The notes under the pieces are model-generated. The model ran no database searches, had not been told where the DNA came from, and saw only the letters and a list, made by a program, of their open reading frames with translations. The translations under genes and the position numbers were made by a program. From positions 1 to 20,629 of the forward strand of contig CALRFM010000003.1 in assembly GCA_943356515.1 (NCBI GenBank): a stretch of 20,629 bases of DNA, read 5' to 3'. This DNA comes from Patescibacteria group bacterium (GTDB taxonomy: Bacteria; Patescibacteriota; Microgenomatia; UBA1406; GWC2-37-13). Positions 8,346-15,409 of the stretch are shown here, piece after piece (position 1 is the first letter of the stretch; the number at the start of each line of letters is the position of its first letter).

Positions 8346-9572
8346 TTAAGGACGGCTATAACTTGATCTCGATATAGCAAAGTCAAATAATGTGACGCTG
8401 TTACTACTATTGAAGTCGGCACTTTTTTTCTGTGCACCTCCACAGCCATCCTCAACTTCATGATTTATGTATTCATATCTCCAACATGCAAAATCAGCAA
8501 GAGTGATACTGCCTTGTGGATCACAGTTGGCATTGCCTTTTGCAAAGTTTGGACAGGGATCTATTGTTGGAGTTGGGTTGATGATGGTAATATTTTTTTC
8601 AGACCTAAGCTTGCAGTTGTTCCCTGCGTCGTTGACAGCAGTGGATTTGAGCATATAGCTACCTGGAGGGATATCAACTGTCCAGTTATATTTCCATCCA
8701 TTACTGTTGAGATTTCCAGAGCCACAGTATGAGGATGTATCAATGCGGTTTTCAGAATCGACACTGCCTGCAACTGCCTTAATAGCCGTATTACCTGTTA
8801 CATCAAATAGATGGAGATCGACTCGATTCCGTACTCCTTGACCAGCAGGACCATAACAAAAACGAGCCCAACCTTTAAGAAGTATCGTACTCCCCTTGAT
8901 AATGGTAGTATTACTTGCTGGCTCATCAAAATAGTTGTATCCTGAGCAGGTTGGTGTGGGTGTGGGGGTGATTGTCGGGGTTGGGGTCGGCGGGTTGGAG
9001 ATGGTGATTGACGTTGTGTTATTCTGGAATTCTATACTAAAATCTGCAGGATTACCGTTTATATCAGTCCCTGCCACAAAGAATTTATTTTTTTCCAGCT
9101 CAAAAGATGCTGTGCCTTCAGCTTTTGATGTAAATTTGAGGCTTATAATTTGGCCTACTTTTATATCTGTATTTGCTGTAGACAAGAGTACAATACGTAA
9201 TCTTTTTTTTCCTGCTCCAAGTTCGACTGCGTCTTTGACTTCTTCAAGAGTAACATCATCGTAGATAGTTTGAATCTGCACGATGCCAGATTCATTTGGG
9301 TGTGTTTCCTTGTAATAATTCATGCGTGTGCTATCGTACACGAGAGAAAAATCGAGTGCCGCTATTTTTTGATCGGAGAGATTGATAGAAGTAAAAAAAT
9401 CTTTTGCTGTAGGTACGGTTGGTTCGGAAGTAGATAAATTGACCTTGACAGTATTTTCCCCCGCCCGTGACTTATAAATGTATCTGTTGAAGTACCAAAA
9501 GATAGAAATAGAAGCAAGAATAGCGACTATAATCAGCGATATAATTTTTCTACTTGAGATTACTTTTCTCAT
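8346..9572 (-). CDS. cohesin-like surface protein with Cys-containing dockerin-like end
   Basis: A 408-aa protein with the same plan as the gene 34 bp downstream of it: hydrophobic segment 10-28, juxtamembrane FWYFNRYIYKSRA (25-37), cohesin-like beta domain ~40-192 (LDFSLVYDSTRMNYY at 73-87), a short PTPT linker (195-208), a second beta domain ~209-332 (GSTILLKGWARFCY at 227-240) and a dockerin-like end ~339-405. The end has degenerate calcium loops (NCDPQGSITLAD and DFNSSNSVTLFD) and four Cys at 340, 350, 363 and 377. The same four Cys occur in the 343-aa paralogue at 11.5 kb, about two thirds identical over 67 residues by hand count. It likely lies in an operon with the 444-aa protein. Its partner and ligand are unknown. 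Confidence 0.68.
   Translation of the reverse strand: MRKVISSRKIISLIIVAILASISIFWYFNRYIYKSRAGENTVKVNLSTSEPTVPTAKDFFTSINLSDQKIAALDFSLVYDSTRMNYYKETHPNESGIVQIQTIYDDVTLEEVKDAVELGAGKKRLRIVLLSTANTDIKVGQIISLKFTSKAEGTASFELEKNKFFVAGTDINGNPADFSIEFQNNTTSITISNPPTPTPTITPTPTPTCSGYNYFDEPASNTTIIKGSTILLKGWARFCYGPAGQGVRNRVDLHLFDVTGNTAIKAVAGSVDSENRIDTSSYCGSGNLNSNGWKYNWTVDIPPGSYMLKSTAVNDAGNNCKLRSEKNITIINPTPTIDPCPNFAKGNANCDPQGSITLADFACWRYEYINHEVEDGCGGAQKKSADFNSSNSVTLFDFAISRSSYSRP
8949..8993 (-). repeat. short PTPT linker-coding repeat
   Basis: Encodes residues ~194-208 (PPTPTPTITPTPTPT) between the cohesin-like and second beta domain. On the + strand it appears as GGTGTGGGTGTGGG-type low complexity. Confidence 0.6.
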
Positions 9573-9584
9573 AGTTACATGAAT

Positions 9585-9600
9585 ATGATAAATATATCAT
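9585..9600. promoter_or_regulatory. 6-bp inverted repeat in a divergent intergenic region
   Basis: ATGATA (9585-9590), 4-nt spacer, TATCAT (9595-9600), in the 58 bp between the divergent starts at 9572 (-) and 9631 (+). It may be an operator for either gene, but it is short and A/T-rich, so chance is possible. Confidence 0.25.
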
Positions 9601-9617
9601 TTCCGTAATAAAATGTG

Positions 9618-9630
9618 TAAAATAAATTAG
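9618..9630 (+). promoter_or_regulatory. -10 box with leaderless spacing for the 634-aa secreted protein
   Basis: TAAAAT at 9618-9623, then 7 nt, then the ATG at 9631. Spacing equals that of ppcA and the GH-like gene. No Shine-Dalgarno sequence is seen. Confidence 0.5.
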
Positions 9631-11535
9631 ATGAAGCTATCCATATCTTTTAAATACTTGTTTGTTTTATTGCTATCAGCAAGCGTATTTTTAGGTGTGT
9701 TTAACAAAAACCCAACAAAAAAAGTTTTTGCGGAGAGTGTCTACGACTTATCTACTGATTCAGATATAAAACCTTTGGGTGATCAAACTTCTCCTTTAGC
9801 AAATGGTAGGTTTGGAGTAGCCGTAAGCACATGGGATTATGATAATTTGCTTTGTTATAACACACTAGGCCAAAAGATTGTTTGTGCCAATGATCCAAGG
9901 AAAATGTATCCGGGCTTTTCTGATATGTGGGTAACTTCGGTTGATGGTAAAAATTTAACACTAGCTAAAAATGCATTAAATATAAGCAGCTTTCATGCTC
10001 TTGATCCAAATGCTAACACTCAGTTTATTTGGTTCCACTATGAAAACATGACAAATTATAGAAAGTTGATAACAAATAAACCTTTTGATTATCAAACGAA
10101 TAATACTGAAAATATAAGCTGGGTTAATACAGGGATCGCTTTAGATAAAGATACACTGTCTCTATCCAAAAATGGGGTAAGAGTGTACGCATTAAGTGGT
10201 GCTCCTGGGTCTATCAAGGTTTATATTCAAAACGAAGAGAGTGCTCCTGGCTCAGCTCCACAACATTTAAATTCTAATTGGCGCATACGTTTGCCTGGTA
10301 TAGAGGAAGATTCTGCTGGGCACCCGTTTTGTCAAGATTGCATTTTCAATAAGGAGGATTTAATCACATTTCTTGAAAACAATATTGATTTCAATGATGG
10401 CAATGACGGATGGTACAGTTTTTACTTACTTGCAGAAACTGAATTTGGTATTGTTTCGCATTATTTAGATCCGTACGAGTATGCTTCAGTAGTAAACAGT
10501 TATACCAAGGAAATTATTAAACTTTACCCTAAAGCTAAAATTATATTGCAATCACCTGTTGCGGGTATAGAATCTAGCACTGGCATTGATGGGGTAGTGA
10601 ATTACAAGCCTTGGAGTAATATTACAAACTATTACAACAGTTTATGGAATAATTACTTAACTGAAGACTCTAAAAATGCCGTAAGTTTTATTGGTTTAGA
10701 TGCATTTATTTCTAATATTGAGCATCCTGATACTTTAGTTAATGGTGTTAGAGCTGTAACCGAATGTGAAATTCAAGATAAGGTTAATAATTTTTATAAC
10801 GATGTAAAAGTAGTAGGAAGTAGTTTACATCAGATTACTGGAAAAGATATTTTATTAACTCAATCTGGGGGTCGGTTGCCGAGTTTACCTAAGGAAAAAT
10901 ACAGAGATGCTTCTGTTATAACAGAAGATGGTGATAGTATCTTAGTTAAAGATACAATAATCAATTTTTCTTCCCCATTTGAATGTACTTGGTGTGATAA
11001 CATCAATGATGTTTGGTCCACTACAGAATATAGCTCTGCCAGACTAGTGCAACTTGCTTATGAAAAACTTTTCAAAAATATTAATGACACTCATGTTGTA
11101 GCGTGGGCGTACTGGGGAAATGGCAAGCAACCTTTTTGGTATGATCCAGATATCAAAGTCACATGGGGGAGTATTAATCATGGCGTAATGCCACTGAGTT
11201 GGTCTCTTGAGTGTTTGGCGATTGGTCAACCCAACTGCAGTGCAAACACAGGCAGGGTCTGGCCAACTAGGACAGGAGAGGTTTATTTATATGCTGCAAA
11301 TGGTGATTTTAAACATAAACCTGAAGGGGCACCTAGATGGTGGGGGAGAGAGGAAAAAAGTTGTAATATAAAAGATTATAATAATGATGTAGTAGTTGAC
11401 AATAATGATACAATTTTGTTAACTCAAAACATTTTTAATAAAGCATATGGAGTACCAAACGTTAACTCGATATTAGATTTAAACAAGGACAGGAGAGTGG
11501 ATTTATTTGATCTTATATTATTCTTAAATTTGTAG
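9631..11535 (+). CDS. large secreted protein with C-terminal dockerin, possibly a barrel hydrolase
   Basis: A 634-aa exported protein. The signal peptide spans residues 1-34 with likely cleavage after VFA. A two-loop dockerin sits at ~578-634: DYNNDVVVDNND (582-593) and DLNKDRRVDLFD (616-627), both with good Asp/Asn positions. The central part is not a family I can name. Segments YLLAETEFG (265-273), LYPKAKIILQSPV (298-310), ISFLD-like strand FIGLDAF (353-359), DILLTQSGG (406-414) and AWAYWGNGKQPFW (491-503) are spaced like beta strands 4 to 8 of a GH-A type barrel. If so, the strand-7 nucleophile position would hold Gln411 rather than Glu. It has the opposite strand to its cohesin-carrying neighbours and its own promoter. 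The dockerin suggests that it docks onto them. Confidence 0.7.
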   Translation: MKLSISFKYLFVLLLSASVFLGVFNKNPTKKVFAESVYDLSTDSDIKPLGDQTSPLANGRFGVAVSTWDYDNLLCYNTLGQKIVCANDPRKMYPGFSDMWVTSVDGKNLTLAKNALNISSFHALDPNANTQFIWFHYENMTNYRKLITNKPFDYQTNNTENISWVNTGIALDKDTLSLSKNGVRVYALSGAPGSIKVYIQNEESAPGSAPQHLNSNWRIRLPGIEEDSAGHPFCQDCIFNKEDLITFLENNIDFNDGNDGWYSFYLLAETEFGIVSHYLDPYEYASVVNSYTKEIIKLYPKAKIILQSPVAGIESSTGIDGVVNYKPWSNITNYYNSLWNNYLTEDSKNAVSFIGLDAFISNIEHPDTLVNGVRAVTECEIQDKVNNFYNDVKVVGSSLHQITGKDILLTQSGGRLPSLPKEKYRDASVITEDGDSILVKDTIINFSSPFECTWCDNINDVWSTTEYSSARLVQLAYEKLFKNINDTHVVAWAYWGNGKQPFWYDPDIKVTWGSINHGVMPLSWSLECLAIGQPNCSANTGRVWPTRTGEVYLYAANGDFKHKPEGAPRWWGREEKSCNIKDYNNDVVVDNNDTILLTQNIFNKAYGVPNVNSILDLNKDRRVDLFDLILFLNL

Positions 11536-11542
11536 TAATTTT

Positions 11543-12574
11543 TCAAGATTTTTCTTTATATGTTGCAAGCCATATCGCAAAGTCTATAAATGTCACTGTA
11601 TTGTCTTGATTGAAATCAGCACTCTTGTGCTGTTCTCCTCCACAGCTAGCTGCAACTTTATTATTTATATATTCATATCTCCAACAAATAAAATCAATCA
11701 GATTGATCTTTCCTTCAGGATCGCAATTTGCATTTCCTTGTGCAAAATTCGGGCAAGAATCAACAGTTGGTGTCGGTGTATACGTGGAAGCAGGTATAGA
11801 TGTTGCCGTTGGGATGGGTGTATTTGTTGGTGTGGGAGATGATGTTTTAGTAGGAATAGGAGTCGATGTCACTGTTGGAGTAGGCGTAGGCGTTTTGGTT
11901 GGAGTCACTGTCGGAGTATTAGTTGGTGTTTGAGTAGGGGTTATGGTGCTAGTCAGGGTAGGAGTCATTGTTGGAGATGGGGTCGGGATATTCGTTGAAG
12001 TGGGATTTCCAATTGAGACGGTGATGCTTGTAAGACTAGTTTGATCAAGTTGCTCTACCCCTGTAGAGTCGATAATAGAAGGATAAGATTGTCCTTTCGT
12101 AAATTCCAGAGAAGTCGTAGCAGGACTAGAAGAAGTAACTGTAAAGGATACAAGCACAGTGCCATTTTGAAGAATATAAGGTTCACTCTGTTTATTTGCC
12201 GCTATGAGCTGTATTTCAAAATAGGTACCTTTATCAACAATCTCACTATTTTTAAAAGCAAGAGGTACATGAAAAACAGGTGGAGCATTAACAATGAGGG
12301 ATTTGGGGATTTTGATGCCAACTGCATAAGCGAGAATAGATGATGTCTGTGAGGGATCGTCTATCATTGCGCGAACTGCTATAGTAAGTGGTTTATTGAT
12401 TTCTGCAGAATTTGCATCAGTGGTCAGCTGTAGTTTTATCAAATCAGACGTACTTTCGGCTCGAGTCTTGGTTGTCTGTCGTTTTGAGAGGAGCATATTG
12501 CTTATTGGAATAACAAGCAGTAAGGCAGCGAGTAAAATATATATGAGTATTTTATGTGAAGGTTTTTTTATCAT
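11543..12574 (-). CDS. cohesin-like surface protein with long Thr/Pro linker and Cys-containing dockerin-like end
   Basis: A 343-aa protein: hydrophobic segment ~10-29, then KTRAES (36-41), which could be a signal peptidase site; a cohesin-like beta domain ~45-188 (NKPLTIAVRAMIDD, then VLVSFTVTSSS); a Thr/Pro linker of about 80 residues (~191-271); and a dockerin-like end ~273-338 with loops NCDPEGKINLID and DFNQDNTVTFID and Cys at 274, 284, 297 and 311. The last module is a close copy of that of the 408-aa protein, so one arose by duplication. The stop lies 7 nt from that of the convergent 634-aa gene. The N-terminal segment may be a cleaved signal or an anchor; the sequence does not decide. 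Confidence 0.68.
   Translation of the reverse strand: MIKKPSHKILIYILLAALLLVIPISNMLLSKRQTTKTRAESTSDLIKLQLTTDANSAEINKPLTIAVRAMIDDPSQTSSILAYAVGIKIPKSLIVNAPPVFHVPLAFKNSEIVDKGTYFEIQLIAANKQSEPYILQNGTVLVSFTVTSSSPATTSLEFTKGQSYPSIIDSTGVEQLDQTSLTSITVSIGNPTSTNIPTPSPTMTPTLTSTITPTQTPTNTPTVTPTKTPTPTPTVTSTPIPTKTSSPTPTNTPIPTATSIPASTYTPTPTVDSCPNFAQGNANCDPEGKINLIDFICWRYEYINNKVAASCGGEQHKSADFNQDNTVTFIDFAIWLATYKEKS
11762..12004 (-). repeat. long Thr/Pro linker-coding repeat
   Basis: Encodes residues ~191-271, almost only Thr, Pro, Ser, Ile and Val in TPT, TPTPT and IPTAT units. At about 240 bp it is the longest low-complexity run in the window and would form an extended, possibly glycosylated stalk. Confidence 0.7.
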
Positions 12575-12657
12575 ACAATTATTTGATGGTTATATTACTA
12601 ATGATACATGAACCAAATTCTTACATCAAATACGCTTCCTACTCGGAAATGGCAAAG

Positions 12658-12972
12658 CTACTCTTCATCTCTATTCATGTTTAAGCTTTCTTGCATATAA
12701 CGATACACAATTGAAATAATTTCACGAATATCGTTGTTCGTATTTTGATAAATGAGGTTATCAAAGGCAACATCTTTGAGTTTTCGAATGGGGTCGCTAA
12801 TGAGTGCGTGAATAAACGACTGTGTGGCGCCGCTAACCCCGTCAAAATCCAAAATTATTTCATCTCCTTTGGATAACGCTGGCATAATTTCTTCAATCCT
12901 CAATTTTTTTGCGATATCTTTATTTTCAGCAAAATCGTTCACTAATTTTCTCATTATTATAGTTTTTTTCAT
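12658..12972 (-). CDS. STAS-like domain protein (DUF4325 type)
   Basis: A 104-aa protein resembling the STAS-like DUF4325 family. The central EIILDFDGVSGATQSFIHAL (38-57) has the strand-loop-helix pattern with an Asp/Gly-rich loop expected there. The ATG overlaps the TGA of the upstream GHKL ATPase gene by 4 nt (ATGA), so the two are coupled and probably act as a pair. By analogy with anti-sigma and STAS partner switches, it may be the target of the ATPase, but a real sigma factor or downstream effector is not visible here. Function is inferred from family and pairing only. Confidence 0.65.
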   Translation of the reverse strand: MKKTIIMRKLVNDFAENKDIAKKLRIEEIMPALSKGDEIILDFDGVSGATQSFIHALISDPIRKLKDVAFDNLIYQNTNNDIREIISIVYRYMQESLNMNRDEE

Positions 12973-13937
12973 ATGAATTTTGGTGCCCTATACTTAGCTC
13001 GTTTACGTTCACGTATTGCTTTGTCATATACATCGCCAATATTAGATAATAAATAATTAAACTCGGGCGTTTCATCGAGTGAGAGATCTACTGCGACCAA
13101 TGTTCCGTGAAAACTTGGCATAGAGTTTGTTTCGCTGTGGGGATCTCTGTTTGGATCAGCATATAATCTCGGCAATCCTTTTATTCGTTTTTTATATTTT
13201 AACAAAGTATATTTAGCACTACCACTATATATGACGAAATAATTACGTGTGATCTTGGCAATAGATTTTATAAAAAATAATCCAGCCCCCGCATTTTCGG
13301 AAGTACCACCTTCTCTTCGAGTTGTACCCGTAATTCCAGGTGTCAAAGCTAGTTTTATGGCATCAATATCATTTTTAGGATGCCAATATGTATTCATACT
13401 TTTCCAAATACCTATCCCCGTATCGCAAATACCGATACTTACTCTATTGGTTTTTTTATAATATTGGGCGGCAACAATTGCTCCGTTTCTTGTAAACGAA
13501 TGTTCAAGCACATTTCTCACTAACTCACCGATTATATATTTGACCACAATGGCGTTTTCTTCTGACAAATGTAAAAGCGGTATCATGTCAGTAATAAAGC
13601 GAGATTGATCTTCAGAGGTTTTAATTATTTTTATTGGAACAAATCGTCCAGCTTCTTCTTTTTTATGATAAACAAATGGCGAGGGTGTTTTGGTTAGTTC
13701 ATAAAGTCCCATTCTATCCAAGTATCTTCCTGTTTCAGGGACATTTCCTATAATCTCTGTGTTCTCTTTGCCCGCCTGGATTGCCAATGCAGCTGCTACA
13801 ACGAGATTTGCAGGATGTACGGTAACCCATTTATCGTGGGTTGATATTATGAATTTGTCAGGATCTGATAAGTCAAGAGACTCTACAAAACTCTTGAAAT
13901 TGCGTAAATTACCTTGATTTGATAAAAAGATCTTCAT
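12969..13937 (-). CDS. GHKL-type ATP-binding protein (histidine kinase-like ATPase fold)
   Basis: A 322-aa soluble protein. Residues ~120-250 carry the ATP-binding motifs of the GHKL fold: N box IGELVRNVLEHS (136-147; Glu138, Asn142), G1 box CDTGIGI (171-177) and G2 box NAGAGLFF (215-222). There is no H-box or transmembrane region, so it is not a classical sensor kinase. The N-terminal ~90 residues (HPANLVVAAALAIQAGKENT, 41-60) may form a small alpha/beta domain. It is translationally coupled to the STAS-like gene. It could be an anti-sigma-type kinase or a structural ATPase. A promoter with TTGACA, a 17-bp spacer and TAAAAT precedes it and is overlaid by repeats, suggesting autoregulation. 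Confidence 0.8.
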   Translation of the reverse strand: MKIFLSNQGNLRNFKSFVESLDLSDPDKFIISTHDKWVTVHPANLVVAAALAIQAGKENTEIIGNVPETGRYLDRMGLYELTKTPSPFVYHKKEEAGRFVPIKIIKTSEDQSRFITDMIPLLHLSEENAIVVKYIIGELVRNVLEHSFTRNGAIVAAQYYKKTNRVSIGICDTGIGIWKSMNTYWHPKNDIDAIKLALTPGITGTTRREGGTSENAGAGLFFIKSIAKITRNYFVIYSGSAKYTLLKYKKRIKGLPRLYADPNRDPHSETNSMPSFHGTLVAVDLSLDETPEFNYLLSNIGDVYDKAIRERKRAKYRAPKFI

Positions 13938-13972
13938 CTGACTATTTTACCCGTCAGGTGCCTTATTGTCAA
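13938..13972 (-). promoter_or_regulatory. promoter of the GHKL ATPase/STAS-like operon
   Basis: On the - strand, TTGACA (13972-13967) is a perfect -35, followed by a 17-bp spacer, TAAAAT (13949-13944), 6 nt and the ATG at 13937. This is the best complete promoter in the window, and it predicts a leaderless transcript. Confidence 0.7.
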
Positions 13973-14011
13973 TAAGCACTCTACGGGTATATTTTACCCG
14001 TTGGGTGCCTT
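13943..14011. repeat. 22-bp direct repeat pair and ACGGGTA half-sites upstream of the GHKL ATPase gene
   Basis: Two 22-bp copies (13943-13964 and 13990-14011) match at 20 positions, 47 bp apart. Each contains TACCCGT. The second copy also pairs with ACGGGTA at 13983-13989 to give a 7-5-7 palindrome (13983-14001). The proximal copy covers the -10 box, as expected of a repressor operator. Confidence 0.55.
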
Positions 14012-14121
14012 CAGAGGAATTTTTTTAATTTTTGCCATTTTATTTCCGTAGCAAAAAGCTTGCCATTTACATTCTCGACTAAATCGATCTCCTGTTGATC
14101 GTAGGTTCGCCAAAAATGCAA
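14011..14121 (-). pseudogene. remnant: C-terminal end of an AAA/DUF4143 ATPase
   Basis: Reading the - strand from 14121 gives 36 codons ending in TGA. They include FWRTYDQQEIDLVENVNGK and, shortly after, EIKWQK. This is the nuclease-like tail of DUF4143 ATPases; the intact gene next door has FWRTRTGQEVDVIE at residues 317-330 and ECKW at 340-343. A TAG lies directly upstream in frame, and I could not recognise the ATPase part. So it is the 3' end of a second, independent gene of this family, with opposite orientation and clearly different sequence. It is a decayed relic, not a recent copy of the neighbour. Confidence 0.75.
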
Positions 14122-14132
14122 CTACCGAGGGA

Positions 14133-14156
14133 TTCTCATTAGTTCAAAAATGAGAA
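14133..14156. repeat. 8-bp stem-loop sequence
   Basis: TTCTCATT (14133-14140), 8-nt loop, AATGAGAA (14149-14156). The stem is perfect but A/T-rich, beside the DUF4143 remnant. It has no clear T-run, so a terminator role is doubtful. The rest of the gap up to 14215 shows nothing I recognise. Confidence 0.3.
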
Positions 14157-14215
14157 ATTTACAAAAAAATTACCATAAATAACATTGTCCTAAAGGTACA
14201 AATGCCTGATTATTA

Positions 14216-14254
14216 CAAATTGCTTGTTTAGGAGCAATTTGCTATACTACTCGT
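14216..14254 (+). promoter_or_regulatory. promoter with inverted-repeat operator candidate for the AAA ATPase gene
   Basis: -35 TTGCTT (14220-14225), a 17-bp spacer, -10 TATACT (14243-14248), 6 nt, then the ATG at 14255. A perfect 9-bp inverted repeat, CAAATTGCT (14216-14224) and AGCAATTTG (14233-14241) with an 8-nt spacer, covers the -35 and most of the spacer. A bound repressor there would block RNA polymerase. Confidence 0.6.
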
Positions 14255-15379
14255 ATGAGACACTTTCAACGCGACCTTGAGCAAAAAATAGTCCCCATCC
14301 TTTTCAAGGGAAAAATGGTGGTCATCTTGGGCCCCAGACAGTCCGGCAAGACAACGCTCTCTAAAAAAATCATTGCCTCGCATGGCGGTCAAGCCCAATA
14401 CTACGATTGTCAGCTTGCAGATGTACGATCTCATTTTATACTTGGCCAGCCGGACAAGCTCCTCCCACTCACTCGTGGAAAAAAAATTGTCGTTTTTGAT
14501 GAGGCGCAAACCATCCAAGATATTGGGAGTATTCTGAAAATCTATCACGACACTTACCCGCAGGTACAGATAATTGCAACAGGATCTTCCTCGTTTGACC
14601 TTGCCAACAAAATCAAAGAGCCCATGACAGGACGTGCGTATGAATTTACTTTGTTACCACTTTCTTTGCATGAAATACGCACGGCATATCCACATTTTGA
14701 TCAAACACAGCTTTTTGACATCATGTTGTATGGTTCATATCCTGCAATCGTTGCCGCAAAAACAACCGAAGAAAAATTATTTGCGATAAAAAATATCACC
14801 ACCAATTACCTGTACAAAGATATTTTTGTCTTCGAGGCCATTCGTAGTCCAAAAGTATTTGAGGATTTGCTCAAAATGCTGGCTTTACAGATAGGGTCAA
14901 CCGTATCGGTCAATGAATTGTCGCAAGGGCTTGGCGTCACACGTGCGACGGTCAATCGCTACCTCACTCTTTTGGAGCAATCTTTTATTCTCAAGAGAAT
15001 CTATTCGTTTTCAAACAACCCACGAAATGAGATCAAAAAAGGATTCAAAGTGTACTTTCTCGATATTGGTGTCCGAAACGCTTTGGTGGATATCGTCTCG
15101 CCTATGGCTACGCGCAATGATCGAGGTGCGATTTTTGAAAACTTTTTTGTGAGTGAGCGTATGAAACATGGCTCGATTGAGATATTTCCTCCAGAGCTGA
15201 TGTTTTGGCGTACCCGCACTGGGCAGGAAGTTGATGTTATTGAAAAAAGCGGGCAGACCATATCTGCTTTTGAGTGTAAGTGGAAAGATGTTGCGCAAGC
15301 TCCCACAAGCTTCACTCGCGCATATCCCTCTGCCACATTCTCATCGGTGAATATTGGTACTATTGCAAAAATCATTTAA
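14255..15379 (+). CDS. AAA family ATPase with DUF4143 C-terminal domain
   Basis: A 374-aa protein of the AAA_14/DUF4143 family, common in bacteria and archaea and of unsettled function. The ATPase domain covers ~15-150 with Walker A GPRQSGKTT (26-34), Walker B KIVVFDEAQ (77-85) and a sensor-like IIATGSSSF (106-114). A helix-turn-helix-like stretch at ~218-248 (VNELSQGLGVTRATVNRYL) suggests DNA binding. The DUF4143 part (~200-374) ends with FENFF (294-298), FWRTRTGQEVDVIE (317-330) and FECKW (339-343), an arrangement like a PD-(D/E)xK nuclease core. It stands alone with its own regulated promoter. Such genes are often gained and lost, and the relic nearby fits this. Confidence 0.87.
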   Translation: MRHFQRDLEQKIVPILFKGKMVVILGPRQSGKTTLSKKIIASHGGQAQYYDCQLADVRSHFILGQPDKLLPLTRGKKIVVFDEAQTIQDIGSILKIYHDTYPQVQIIATGSSSFDLANKIKEPMTGRAYEFTLLPLSLHEIRTAYPHFDQTQLFDIMLYGSYPAIVAAKTTEEKLFAIKNITTNYLYKDIFVFEAIRSPKVFEDLLKMLALQIGSTVSVNELSQGLGVTRATVNRYLTLLEQSFILKRIYSFSNNPRNEIKKGFKVYFLDIGVRNALVDIVSPMATRNDRGAIFENFFVSERMKHGSIEIFPPELMFWRTRTGQEVDVIEKSGQTISAFECKWKDVAQAPTSFTRAYPSATFSSVNIGTIAKII

Positions 15380-15390
15380 CTTATGAGGTA

Positions 15391-15409
15391 TATACTTTGA
15401 TTTTACTTA
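15391..15409 (+). promoter_or_regulatory. candidate -10 box for tgt
   Basis: TATACT at 15391-15396 lies 13 nt before the ATG at 15410, giving a leader of about 6-7 nt. The gap from the previous stop is only 30 nt, so read-through from the ATPase gene is also possible. Confidence 0.35.

Noticed and set aside
7326..9264. Val/Gly-rich + strand ORFs opposite the cohesin-like genes
   Set aside because: They are the mirror image of Thr/Pro linker codons (ACN and CCN become GT and GG rich) and have no family pattern. The - strand genes explain the region.
11606..11933. + strand ORFs rich in Val-Gly repeats opposite the 343-aa gene
   Set aside because: Same artefact of the linker repeat; two frames are open at once and neither has a promoter with the local spacing.
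7520..12004. CRISPR-like array in the repeat tracts
   Set aside because: The repeats are degenerate, in frame, and without unique spacers; they code for Thr/Pro linkers.
15001..15375. - strand ORFs opposite the AAA/DUF4143 gene
   Set aside because: Shadows of a well-supported gene; no motif and no start signal.
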